DNA from: Adiantum capillus-veneris
Lineage: Eukaryota; Streptophyta; Polypodiopsida; Polypodiales; Pteridaceae
Direction: 5' to 3'
DNA: 64,000 bases
NCBI GenBank assembly: GCA_014529385.2
Contig: CM043944.1
Span: 169,701,740 to 169,765,739, forward strand
Each line of letters begins with the position of its first letter. The first letter of the stretch is position 1. The translations under genes were made by a program, and so were the position numbers. Below the pieces are notes generated by a model. The model did not search any database. It was not told the origin of the DNA and worked only from the letters and a program-made list of their open reading frames with translations. Positions 22,329 through 33,313 of the stretch are shown here, one piece after another.

Positions 22329-23946
22329 TGTAATGGAATTTGCCTATTCAATTTGAGAATAGCGGAATTTAATGAGAGTACTTTCAAGAAATGATTTTGT
22401 GAGCATAGCGGGTAGACATAATTGAAGATAGCAACATAATCATAGCAATTAGTTAACTTGGCATAGACAATACTTTTGCAAGAGAGAGAGTTTAGAGAAC
22501 ATGACAACAATTGAGGACCGGATTTATGTGGAGCCGGTCCCCCCTCCAATAGGCATTTGTATTATGATTTCTCCCATAAAGAGAGACTTGTTACAATACA
22601 GTCTTTGTGTTCCTTGTGACCTAGGTGATGCCATGAAGATGGAAGGCTTCATGCACCACAAACATAACATAACTTGAAGAAAGCTTTAACTATCCCAAGC
22701 CTCAGTCCCAAGACCTCAAACACCTTCGAAGGTGGAGAGAGCTAGCAGGGAATGAGGGTAGGGAAGAGGAAGAAGAAAAATTTCGTAGGAGAAAGAATTA
22801 GTTCCTCACTTATCATACTCTTGTTGCTAGCATAAATAATAGCATAGTAATGAAGAAGAAGGAGATGGAAAGCTTAAGCATTGAAGCATGGCTCTTGGTT
22901 GTATTTGCACTCCATAGCCAAGAGTGTTGGTGTAGGCTCTCAACCTCTACTTGCTTGGAGAGGGAGCTCTCGCACTTTGCATAGCACACAATGAGAGTGA
23001 TTGTGAGTGTGTGTGGGTGAGTATACCCCTCCAGCAAGGCCCTAGCTAGCTTGGGTCGACCCCCCCTTGTAGCTCATGCTTGAAGCTCATTGGACCCCTC
23101 CAGGCCTAGCCAATCATAAGCAGGAGCCATTACAAGCAACATGGATAGCCTTGGGACAAGTGTCCCCCTTTCCCCTTTGAGAGAGAGGACTTGATAAATG
23201 AAAAATCAATTAGATAATTCAAGTAATTTATCATTGGACCCCTTTGAAGCTTAGCCAATAGGCTTCAAGCAACACATGAAGGTAACATGGGTAGGGGCCT
23301 GACATGTGTCCTTGCTGCCTCTTCAAGTTGGGGCTTCCCTTGTGTGTGTGAGTGGGTGTTCTCTCTCTAGCTCCTAGGAAAAGGGCTCGCCCCCCCTCTT
23401 GTAGGAATGATTTTGACTTTAGGTGATCAAGCACCTTACTCATCAAGCATGACAAAGCACTTGAACTAGGGGGTGTTCCCACAAGCATCTCAGGCAAGCT
23501 TCTCAAGGCACCTCAAGTACCTTAATCATGCAGCAAGTCAAGCACCTCAAGCATCTTAATCAAGAACCTCAAGCATGACAAACACCTCAAGCACGACAAG
23601 CACCTCAAGCACGACAAGCACCTCAAGCAGGACAAGCACCTCGAGCTTGGGCCAGGTTCCCACCTCAAGCTCAGCCCTAGCTTACTTAAGGTCAAAGGAC
23701 TTTTTACATACATTTATTGGAGGTCTTCAATGAAGCTAACCCTAAGCTCTTATGCTCCATTGATTAGCCTTGCTCTTTGATAGACCATCTCCCTTTTGGG
23801 CCCCTTTACCATTGGCCCCGTGTTGAGATAGATCTATAAGCACATACCTATATCTTAACACTTGTTCCCGTTTATTCTCCCACATTAAGTAATCAATTTA
23901 ATATGAGAAAATCATTTGGGTTAGTTAGATATTAGATTTTATGACA
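22329..23946 (-). repeat. Element A 5' LTR
   Basis: 1,618 bp, same ends as the left LTR. About 12 single-base differences from it were counted by eye, plus one additional 18-bp unit. The 5' LTR carries the promoter. A weak TATA-like GATATAGG lies about 100 bp into U3, and I do not press it. Confidence 0.93.
23540..23643. repeat. 18-bp tandem repeat in right LTR of A
   Basis: Four to five units built on CACCTCAAGCACGACAAG, with degenerate units to the left. The unit is 18 bp, so unit gain or loss keeps a chance open frame intact, giving a C-L-R-C-L-S repeat on the minus strand that is not a gene. Confidence 0.85.
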
Positions 23947-25190
23947 CTATAATAGCACTCTTCCCCTGTATGGTTCGTCCATTTTCTCTCAATTTCACAC
24001 CATTTCGGCTCTCCCAAATCAGACCTTACAAGAGGAATCAACCTCTTGACCAAGTCGTCGATAAGCTTTTCTTGATCAATAGGTGCCGTTGGCTTGTCAA
24101 TGGACTCACTTATCTGTGAAACACTGTGCTGAGAGGATGTGTCATCTCCTTGACTCTTTAAGTCCTTTTCTTTGTATGCCTCATAGTTATCCACTAGATA
24201 AAGAGCTTCTTTGATCAACTCGTTTAGCGTCATCCTCCTTATCGTATGCAGATCCTTCTGAAGGCCCGCATCTCTCATTCCCTGGATAAAGATCAGCATT
24301 AGTCGTGCTTGCGTAGGTAATTCCGCTCTCGGACAGAGCTTAACATATCTCTTGAGCCGTAATTATGCTTTGCGTATTGATTCATTCTCTTTCTGTTTGA
24401 ATCTATGGATTTGCGAGACCGTGTTGTGAGCAATGCCTTTTGGCGAGAATTCTTCAATAAACTCTTCAAACAGCTCATCTAGGGTCTCAAGATCCCATTT
24501 TTCCACCGAGTCGAACCATGTAGCTGCATCATCTTCTACAGTCAATCCAAATCCCGCAAACTGTGTCACAAAATCTGAAACTTCCTCTGCTCTAATCACT
24601 CTTCTAAAAGCCATTACGTTATCTCTCGGATCTTCATCTTCGAAGTATTTTCTGTTTACCCATTTTTAGACTTGGGATGGTCTAACTCGTTGATTGTCTA
24701 CAAGTCTAACCAGAGACTCTCCCAATCCTTCTCTCATTATCGCTCTTGAAGGGAATCCTGGTGGCTCTCTTCTTGGAATTCCTATAGGAATTCTCGTGTT
24801 TGGTGGAGGCATTTGTGGTCCTTCATTGACCAAATATCCACCTCTTTCTAGTACAGTCTGTGGATTTGTGCTTTCTACAACTCTGTATTCTCGTCCATAC
24901 TTGTCGACAACTATAGATCTCCATTGACAGTCGACTCCGTATGTGTAGACATATAAGAGCTTGTAATCCGTTATCTCTTCTAGGTATGGATCTGAGCACC
25001 TATAAAGATTGACCTCTTTGTCATCAATGTATCTATATAGTCCTTCACTCTCATGACCAATCATCCAAACTCTCTCAACAAGATGGGTCTTTATCAATTG
25101 CAAGTTTGGAAGATCCATTATGGGAGGATATTCCTCTATCGTCGGGCTCTCCAAGCTTGTGTAAGCTGCGTTTGAATCTAGGGTAGACAT
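23947..25190 (-). pseudogene. Element B gag, 5' half
   Basis: It starts M-S-T-L-D-S-N at 25190. Residues about 1-174 form an N-terminal domain that also exists, diverged, in E (31294 leftward) and D (54719 leftward). After an in-frame TAA near 24664 comes the gag core (V-I-R-A-E-E-V-S-D-F, A-T-W-F-D-S-V, F-S-P-K-G-I-A-H-N-T-V-S-Q-I). After another TAA near 24367 the frame continues to C-Y-Y at the point where element A is inserted. Two premature stops make it a pseudogene. The first half ends exactly at A's target duplication. Confidence 0.75.
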
Positions 25191-27587
25191 GATTTCTGGG
25201 CTTAAGAGCTTTTTTCTTGGTTCAAGTAGACTTAGTCCACTATGTTCAAGTGCTTTGGTTAGGGAAAAGTCGAAACTATGTCCAAAACCGCAACCGTTTT
25301 GTCACAATTCTCGCAAATTGTCGCTTTCAAACACCCCTAATTGCGGATGAATTTTGAGGCCTCAAACGACATTTTTTTTTTCAAAGTTGAACTAAATGGT
25401 TGCCGTAGGCATTTAGTTCAAGTTTTGCTCTAAGATCTGTGGAGCCGCTCTCAGGCTATGTTTTGATATAAAAAAAATTCCGATTCGATACCGTTTGTGA
25501 AAGTTATGGCCAAAATAGTGAAATGCAGTTTAGACTGGTCAAAATGAGTCCAAATTCAATTTTAAAAGAAGATTTGGGATCTCTCTGACACTCTGAACAC
25601 TTGTGTATGGTCAAAAGTACAGTTGGACCCTAAAACTGGCCTAGAGACATCCTACGCGTAGGATGTCTATATGCTCAGAATTTAACAAAATTTGGTCTAG
25701 AGACTCCCCTTATGTCCAGCAACACAATGGTATGCTCATAATTTCATTTGGACCTAAAAAAGACCTTGAGACATCCTACGCGTAGGATGTCTTTTTGCTC
25801 AGAATGACTTGAAATTTTCACCCCAGCTTCTCCTTGATGTGTTGATCATAGTGGTGTGCTCATAGGTTGGTTTGGAGTCCTAAATCAAGCTGGAGACATC
25901 CTACGCGTAGGATTTCTTTTTGCTCTGTTTCAGCTCAAACTTGCACTGTAGCTTCCCCTTGATGTGCTTAACTCACAGCTATTTTTACTTTTTGATTATG
26001 ACACCTATAGGTTGGTCAAATGATCAAGAATCTGTTCCAAAAGCCTGATGTCTGTTCTGATGAATTTTCAAGTCAAATCAACTCCAAATTGGAACAAATT
26101 TGCCTAGGAGGCTTATCTAAGGCTATATGTTAGCATGGTATGGTCACAGTAGAATTTTGGTTTCAAAATCATGCCTTAGACATCCTACGCGTAGGATGTC
26201 TAACTGCTCAGAATTTCCCCAAATTTGAACCACAAACTCTCCTTAAGGTGCTGATCATTGTGGTATGCTCAGAGGTTGATTTGGAGTGCTAAATCATGGT
26301 GAAGACATCCTACGCGTAGGATGTCTAAGTGCTTAGAAAACCCCCAAATTTGAGCCACAGCTTCCCCTTGATGTCAGCAACCCAATGCTATGCTTAGATT
26401 TTAATTTGGATCTCAAAAGACCCCAAAACTAGCTATTCCTGCCTTTTGTCTGTCCAAAAATGCTAAAGTCTGTTCAATCTTCACTTCCACTGACCCAAAT
26501 GAGATGAAATTTATCACATCCACTCAATACAACATTTAGAACATACCTATGGAGTCATCCTATGGTTTGGTCTCAAAATTAGGCCTTGGACACAATTTGG
26601 GTAGGATGTCTGGCAATTCTCGTCTTTTCGCTTTGATCTGCCAAAATTTGGTCAAATTTCCACTTTCCAAGTAAAAATAGGGTAAAACCTACCTTCTGAA
26701 CACACTGGTCAACTCAGAATTTCAAAATTTCCACCAGATCACCCTGTAGACATCCTACGCGTAGGATGTCTACTGCTTATTTTTTTCAGACTGAAGTGTC
26801 CCTGATGCTTCCTTATGATCTCAGCAAGTGCAAGTATGCTTCACAATTGCAAAAACATGCAAAAATCACTCAATTTAAGCCTTTTCTGAAATTTTACATT
26901 TTCTGACTCCGCCTTTTGGCTTTTGGTCAACAAAAATAGGGAAAAACACCCAAGTCAATATGTTACTAGGGTAAAACCTACCCTTTGAACCCGATGGTGT
27001 AGTCAGAATTTTCAAATTTGGTCTCCAGAACCCCCTTGAGACATCCTACGCGTAGGATGTCTATGTTTACAGAATTGCAGGTTTTCTTCACAGAACCCTT
27101 GCAAATGCTCTTTTATATGCACAACATCAGTCAGTCATACAAAAATATCCACAAGAGCTTATTTAATGCATTTTTACCCTCAAAAGCACACTTGTCCGTG
27201 ATTTCAAATGCAATCAAGCACTTTAGCAAATAATTCAGTGATGAATAGCTCTAGATCAGAATCAGATCACTTACCTAAAGCTACTTCTACAAATCATATG
27301 GGGTTTTGCATCTATGAGTAAAAAAACGCTTCACTGCCACACACGGACTAGTAAACGCTTTTATCACCTCACAAATCACTCGACCACCAACAACTACTCT
27401 AATCCACAGATCCTAACTAAACCTATCTAGTCACAGACCCTCGGCAAGACACACGCTTCCTGGCTATCCACTTGATCGCAGAATATCCTCTTCCGGATCC
27501 ACTTAAGAAAAACGCTTTCTTTAGCCGAAACTAAATCAAGCAACCATCACACGAGTGTTAGTAGGAAACCTACTTAGGTCCTTGTGT
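25191..27587 (-). other. Element B 5' leader (2.4 kb, non-coding)
   Basis: Between the primer-binding site and gag start. No gene recognised. The stretch is a diverged tandem array with a period of about 285 bp and internal sub-spacing of about 125 and 160 bp, marked by palindromes entered separately. Phrases such as GGTATGCTCA and CTTCCCCTTGATGTG recur between palindromes with many differences. Confidence 0.75.
25645..27063. repeat. Iterated 24-bp palindrome of element B (7 copies plus 1 decayed)
   Basis: Arm AGACATCCTACG followed directly by its own reverse complement. Copies at 25645-25668, 25769-25792, 25894-25917 (one mismatch), 26178-26201, 26303-26326, 26588-26611 (decayed), 26748-26771 and 27040-27063. 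Six are perfect. Start-to-start spacings are 124, 125, 284, 125, 285, 160 and 292. Folded as RNA, each would be a 9-bp stem with the self-complementary loop ACGCGU. A half-copy (27957-27968) lies in B's own LTR. No other element in the window has this sequence. Confidence 0.95.
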
Positions 27588-27604
27588 CCCCGGAAATGGC
27601 GCCA
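27588..27604 (-). other. Primer-binding site of element B (tRNA-Asp type)
   Basis: Minus strand TGGCGCCATTTCCGGGG, one base from the LTR. It matches the 3' end of plant tRNA-Asp with two differences. On the plus strand it looks like a tRNA 3' half but has no rest of a tRNA. Confidence 0.75.
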
Positions 27605-27605
27605 A

Positions 27606-28567
27606 TGTTGGAGGGGAGCGACTCACACACCCATGAAGTGCATGCTAACACTACCTAGATCAACATAATGTCAATCGAGGACACAGATGACACGATAGGC
27701 ACACGGAGGAAATATCTTTAGCTTGTCAGGTTGAGACCATCCTACACATACAACACTCCAGAAGGCCAACTAAACCACAATCAAGGACCTCACTGCTCTC
27801 AACTACACCACCTAGCCACATACACACATACGGAAGGTAACTCACCTAATCATGCCAGATTCGTACGAAACTTAAGGAACACCATCCCCTCACTAGGATA
27901 CACCTGTCCCTAAGCTTCTACACTCAAAACCCTCACTCTAAACCCATCTGCGAAAAACGCGTAGGATGACAGAACAGAATTTTGAAAGTGCCTAAAACTA
28001 AAAGTTATGAGTACCTATGCGTAGCTTATGTCTCCACGATTCTATAGACTACTAGCACGCAAAAAACAGGCATCGTTTGATACACTTACGGCCACAAATA
28101 GCTCGTAGATGCGTCAGTGTGTGCGCTTCGTCTCGCATGGAACGCTTGGCGTTGTTGCGTAGCTCTCCTCGAGACTACAGCAATGGTGCAGTCGGATCTC
28201 CAATGTGTTGAGCAAGCCGGGCGTAGCAAGAGGATAAAGCTCATGCTCACTCTCTTTCTCTCTCACACATAGTAGACGGCAGCGCTAAAGTTTTGATTAT
28301 GAAAAAAAAGTCTTCCTTACAAAAATGACCTAGGTACCTTATATACTAAGGCTACCTTAGGTTTAACCAAAAATTGGGTTTGAAAGGGTCAAATGGCTTT
28401 GTATTTACAATCTGGAAGTGCCATTTCACCCCGGCTTCTGAAACTAGAATAACTAATCATTACAAATGATGTTTATAGCCATAATCCGCAGCATTTCATA
28501 ACTCGCAAAAGATAAGACTTTGGTACGAAACTTGAGTTATGTTGTGTTGTTGACCTAGCGGTCAACA
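27606..28567 (-). repeat. Element B 5' LTR (962 bp)
   Basis: Plus-strand ends are TGTTGGAGGGG and GCGGTCAACA. The left side abuts the primer-binding site. The right side abuts gag sequence of element E, showing insertion into E. It shares a U3 block (AGCCGGGG ... CTTCCAGATTGTA, minus strand) with the LTR of D, supporting common ancestry. There is no second copy, because B's 3' end is missing. Confidence 0.8.
28337..28351 (-). promoter_or_regulatory. TATA box in element B LTR
   Basis: Minus strand CCTTAGTATATAAGG. It sits in U3 about 220 bp from the LTR's outer end, the same relative place as the TATA in D's LTR. Confidence 0.5.
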
Positions 28568-31294
28568 CCAGGTTGTATTTGGGGTAGCCACGCCGTAGTT
28601 GAAAATTTGATTGCTTGATTTTGTGATGCCTCCTCTTCTTGTTAGTTTTTGACTACTCCTTGCCTTTATACACTTTCTCTGCTCCTGGGTTTGGTTGGAC
28701 TTTAACCTACCTTCATAAGCTTTCAAGATTGCATCTAATGGCTCAAAGACCTTGTCCACCGATTTTTCTTTTGTCCTTTTGGCTTTTATCTTGTCCCTTT
28801 TTGCCTTCTAGGATTTCCAAGGGGTTCTAATCGACAAATTCTCTATCTCGGTTTGGCCGGCTGGGACGTTCCTTGTAGTCTCTTTGATTGTGCTCTTGTT
28901 ATAACATTCATTGGAATTTTTGGTTTCGTTTTTTATCCACTTGAGCTTGATACAATTCCAATTTTGTTCATGGTAGCATTCCCTTTGTTATCAGGGTTTT
29001 TTTGGACAATGTGGAATGAGATGGTCATTTGTACATCCCTCACAACACCCAAAGAGTTTGATACGCTCTCCTTTGTGTGGACAACTTCTTCCCCAATGAT
29101 CATCACCGCATTCATAGCATGCTCCTACGGGTGGTGGAGAAGCTTGTGGAGCCCCGATTGGTTGTCCGGTTCTAGGAGGGTATACATTAGGTCTATAGTT
29201 TTGAGTTGCCATGAACATGAGCATATTTTCATTGACCAAGTAATGGTTTTTTTTTTTTGTGCTATGTATGATGATTTTGACATCTCTTTAGAAACTATCC
29301 ATGGAATTTTTCCTTCAGAAGCATAGGCACTACCGTCTAACCCTCTCTCATAGGAGTTGTCTGAATCTTCTCGATAGGAAACTACCTGGATCATAATCTG
29401 ATCCGCAGGTCCCTTTATGGGTTGTGAAATTATTACCATGGCTCTATTTTCCTGGGGTAAAGGAGGCTGATGTCCCAACAGAGGCTGATGTTTTCCCTAC
29501 CCGTGGACTACATTATTTTTTCCTACTTGGTACCTTGGAGGGGGTGGTAAGTGTTGCCCTCCAGGTGGCCCACATGGTCTTTCTCTAACATAGTCTCTAT
29601 TGTAGAAACATTCATGGGTCTCATGGTTTGTCCATTTTTGTTCAATAGCACACCACTTCAATACACACTACACATTTTCTCCTAGCCTTGGCTGTATGTT
29701 GCACCACTGAGTTGGATGATCTCCTCCACAAGTGTCACATTTTTGTGTGGACTATTGTCGTGTGTTTGGGTTCGTCTTGTTTTCTTGGTTCATCCTTCTG
29801 ATCACTTCCTCGATCATTTGATCAACGTCTGCCACAGTTGGGTTTTGCCCACCCAGTCTCATCGTGGATTCACTAGTGATTGAAGAAGTGCTACTTGTCC
29901 CTTGTTCTGTGTCCTCCATCACCTCCTTATATGCCTTACAATTGTCTAGCAAATACAACACCTCTTTTGTGACTTGCTTGAAAGTAACACATGCCTTTAA
30001 GTGCGAGTCTTTTCAGTGCAAGTCTTTTTTGAGAGTGTCACTTTGCAATCCTTCTATGAAAAGGACTGGCGGCGGCCTCTCATCTTGAGGTAGTTCTCTA
30101 CCAGGACATCTTTCTATGTATTTCTTAAATCAAAGCGAGACCCCTTCACCTTTTCTTTCTCCTTTTTTCTAAATGAATAGATCAACGAGACCGTATTATG
30201 CTTAATTCCTCTCTTTGAGAAATCCTGTCCAAATTCTTGAAGAAGTTTCTCTATACTTGGAAATTCCCAGTTGTTTAATGGTTGGAACCAGGTCAAGGCC
30301 ATTCCTTCTAGGGTCAATCCAAATCCTTCATATTGAATATGAAAATCAGTTACCTGTTCAACCCTCAACACTTGTTTGAAGATTGAAACATGAGTGTATG
30401 GATCCCTTGATCCACTATACTTTCTGGGTGCACACTTTACCACTTGACATGGTCACATGCATCTAGACTCTGCAACCATCTTAAACATACCTAGTTCTCC
30501 TGACATGGTCTCTCTAGTTTCTTATTCTCCCCTTGGCACTACAATCGGTGTCCTCTCCGCCATACAATCATCAAGTCATTCTGTTCAATTTCGTGTAATA
30601 GTCGGAGGGATTCTAGTTGTGTAAGTCAAATCAGGTGCTACAAAGCCCCTGTGTGTGTGTTCAAATAAACCCTAGACACCATTCATCCCATGGGCCCTGC
30701 ATTCAAGAACCGTTGGTGCCCAAATGAATCTTCCACTTTGGTTCTTACTGGACATACATACCCAGTTTCTGGTCTTGTTTGAGTAGTCGTGGGTTTAACT
30801 TCCTCGGGATGTACATAGTATTGATGGAGTGGTCCACCAAAGTATGTATATCGCTCTAGCTCCTTACAATCCATAGGAGAGCATTTTTGGCCATGCTTAT
30901 CCATTATGACCACTTAGATACTTCTCCCCTATGCATATGTAAAAAAATATAGTCTCTTGCGATCAGCCAGCTCCTTGATGTGTGGTTCATTGCATCTATA
31001 ATAGAGTGTATGTTCTCCATTCTTGAAGTTATATAGCCGCACGTAAGTGTTGTCTGTATTAAGCCACTCTGTCTCATTAGTGCGCCTGAGTAAATCATTT
31101 TGCTTGTCCATCTTGGGTGGCTCATCTACTAACTCTTCATCTACCTTGCCCTTGGTGCTAGTCAATCCCCATTTGTCCACAATAAAGGGGTTGTGAACAA
31201 CTAGGTACATCATTCCCTCTCGGTCAAAGTATCTGTCTCCATTATAGTCCACATCTACAAGGTCCTTGAACTCTCTTGGCTTGTTTTCCAACAC
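28568..31294 (-). pseudogene. Element E gag (decayed)
   Basis: Ordered fragments: N-terminal domain (31294-30929, with N-P-F-I-V-D-K-W-G-L matching N-P-D-M-I-D-K-W-G-L in D), linker (30913-30683), gag core (30443-30114; Y-S-G-S-R-D-P-Y, F-G-L-T-L-E-G, K-R-G-I-K-H-N-T-V-S-L-I), acidic segment (29961-29752), and two knuckles (29239-28991): C-Y-E-C-G-D-D-H-W-G-R-S-C and C-E-G-C-T-N-D-H-L-I-P-H-C. Both knuckles are C-x2-C-x3-H-x4-C, one residue shorter than the standard form. A short duplicated stretch at about 31290-31375 lies at the gag start. Multiple stops; not functional. Confidence 0.75.
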
Positions 31295-33290
31295 TTGATA
31301 CAGTAGCGGTCCATTCCATCCTTATAGTCCATTCCATCCTTAATACAGTAGCAGTCCATTCCATCCTTATAGATTTTGGCTTTAAGCTCATTCTCAAATT
31401 GAAATTTTAGATACAAAATTTTACATCAGATGCAGATAGAGAAGGACCTGCCCCCATGGAAGTTCCTTCCTTAGGGTTCACCTTGTTGAATTCCTCAGTC
31501 ATTATGGTGTATGATCTTTTTGATGAGGTATCAAAGAAAATTTCTTCTATAATGGCTTCTAGAGGATGTAGTGGTTATGGATTCACACTACCTTCAATTG
31601 AGTGATTTCTCACTTGGTCTATGATGTTGGGATTCCTATTCTAGTACAATCATCTTGATCGCAAATACATAAATAATTGATCTTACAAAATCCAACCCTT
31701 GTTACCTCATTGGCTAACTTGAATTCCTCGATTTGGTCTTACTTGTTGGGTCATACTCTCTAGCACTTGTAGCCTGTCAAAAAATGCTTGATGGCTATGA
31801 GTTTACAGCCACTCTTGTTAGTTCAAGCTTTCAATCGACAAAATTTTATCAAATAATTTCAATAAATTCACAATTTTTCTCACAACATCAACAATTCAGG
31901 TCCAATTTCAATTTTGAAAAGACCACTAGGGTCCTGGAGACTATTCTCTCTTTGGTGAAATTTTTGCTCTTATTTTGACTCAGAGGAACATGGATCGCAG
32001 ACCATGTTGGGAGGCCAAATTGACTTTTCTTGATACCAAAAAAATCAGCAAAATTAGTAGGTCATTTGACACTAGAATTTCTAAAAATGGATTTTTGGAT
32101 TGAAAATTAGGTCAGTTCTGGCACTTGCTCAGGATGCTTGACAATTATGGGATTTTTCCTTGGTTTTTGATATCCCAATTTAGTTTTGAAATGATCACTA
32201 GAGTCTCTGTTATGTGCATTAGCTATGGTGCAGGTTTGGTATCAATCTGTGTCAGAGGAACATGGATTGTGATCCATGTACTTAGTTGTCAAATTGGACT
32301 TCAACTTGGCACACAACGTCCTTTGGTTCCCTGATGTTAGCTTTATGGTTTTTGTAGTATTTGGACTTTTTTAGGCCAACCAAAAGTCAATCCTGCAGTA
32401 TGTTCCAGTGGTTTTCACCTTGAGCCATTTTTTGCCCTTTTGATTCACTTTTTGAACTTTTTTGACAATAGTTTGTTTTGGGAAATGTCAACCTGGTACA
32501 TGGATCGCGATCCATGTCTGGCAGCATCTGGTAATGAATTTTGTCCTTGTGGTTCCTTGCCTTTAGTTGAATCCAATTCGTATCCCTTTTTGAATTTGGA
32601 CAACTAAAAATTCACGGTTTTGTACGGCTTAGCCCAATTTCTTGATTTGGATGTTCTTTTAGCAACCTATTTTTGACCAAACTCAAGATTTTGGTATCTG
32701 AGAGTCAGTTCTAAACAATGGGGAAAATTTCTAGTCAATTGGCCTAAAAGGTGCATGGATCACGATCCATGTAGGGCACACAATTTGGGAAAAAATTGCT
32801 CACTTTGTCTCTTGCAAGCTTGTATATCCCATTTTTCCAGGTTTTGTTGAGTTTAGTTCAACTTTGAAGCTTTGACCATTAATTTTGCAACTTTTCATAG
32901 TTATGGTCTTTGGTACCAAAATAAGTTTTCGGATAGTTTGAACCTTGATCCTTTTGGCCCTAATTGATGGTGGAAACTGTTACTTAACCTATACCTATAA
33001 AATCAAATGTAGCCACAAGCATAAATAAGTCTAACAGTGCAGGAATGACAAAAAAATGTATGGTGAAACAGTCTTCTTGAAGCATGGGAAAATCAAAGAA
33101 CAAAATACTTTTTTGTACTTCACTCACAACTTTCTTTGCTCATAAGGAGTAGCACTGGCTGGTGACTCTAGTTTCTACTAAGCACTAAACCTATGTCTAG
33201 CTGCTATACTCTCTAAGTGTAAATGGAATGGGTGCCAAAATCTCTGGAAAGGATTTTTTGTACAATTAGATCGCTCACCACCTAAGGATC
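31295..33290 (-). other. Element E 5' leader (2 kb)
   Basis: Non-coding, T-rich on the plus strand. Carries four copies of E's palindrome at 238-272 bp spacing. No gene seen. Confidence 0.65.
31988..32771. repeat. Iterated 20-bp palindrome of element E (4 copies)
   Basis: Arm ACATGGAT, a 4-base centre, then ATCCATGT. Copies: 31988-32007 (centre CGCA, right arm damaged), 32260-32279 (centre TGTG), 32498-32517 (centre CGCG, perfect), 32752-32771 (centre CACG, first base changed). Arms are kept while the centre varies by C/T and G/A changes. The bases before copies one and two (TCAGAGGA) are also shared. A decayed copy lies in E's LTR at 33646-33665. Confidence 0.9.
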
Positions 33291-33312
33291 GAATTCCCTG
33301 GTAGAAACATCA
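33291..33312 (-). other. Primer-binding-site remnant of element E
   Basis: The minus strand begins TGATGTTTCTACCAGGG, one base from the LTR. It resembles the complement of a tRNA 3' end (T-loop-like TCGAAT just beyond), but it is not the tRNA-Asp site used by B and D. The usual TGG start has become TGA. The tRNA identity is uncertain. Confidence 0.35.
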
Positions 33313-33313
33313 A

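Larger units (their letters stand above)
15157..23946 (-). mobile_element. Element A: young full-length chromovirus (Ty3/gypsy), 8,790 bp
   Basis: Complete element: two LTRs starting TG and ending CA, primer-binding site, one 1,585-codon gag-pol frame, polypurine tract, and flanking 4-bp duplications CTAT at 15153-15156 and 23947-23950. It lies inside gag of element B. Placed side by side, the two B fragments meet at the duplication with the reading frame kept. LTRs differ by about 12 substitutions and one 18-bp repeat unit over 1,600 bp. This makes it the most recent insertion in the window. Confidence 0.93.
13385..28567 (-). mobile_element. Element B: Ty3/gypsy, 3' half missing, split by element A
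   Basis: Minus-strand element. From right to left it has: 5' LTR (27606-28567), tRNA-Asp-type primer site, a 2.4-kb leader with iterated palindromes, gag 5' half (25190-23947), inserted element A (15157-23946), gag 3' half (15156-13911) and the protein segment that precedes protease (to 13385). Homology to element D then stops, against the copia relic H. Protease, reverse transcriptase, integrase and the 3' LTR are absent. Gag has in-frame stops. Element B itself interrupts gag of element E at 28567/28568, so E is older than B and B is older than A. Confidence 0.8.

Noticed and set aside
25645-27063. CRISPR-like array (identical repeats with differing spacers)
   Set aside because: Spacers are 100-270 bp, unequal, and related to each other. 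The repeats are full palindromes inside a retrotransposon leader in plant DNA, with no cas genes.
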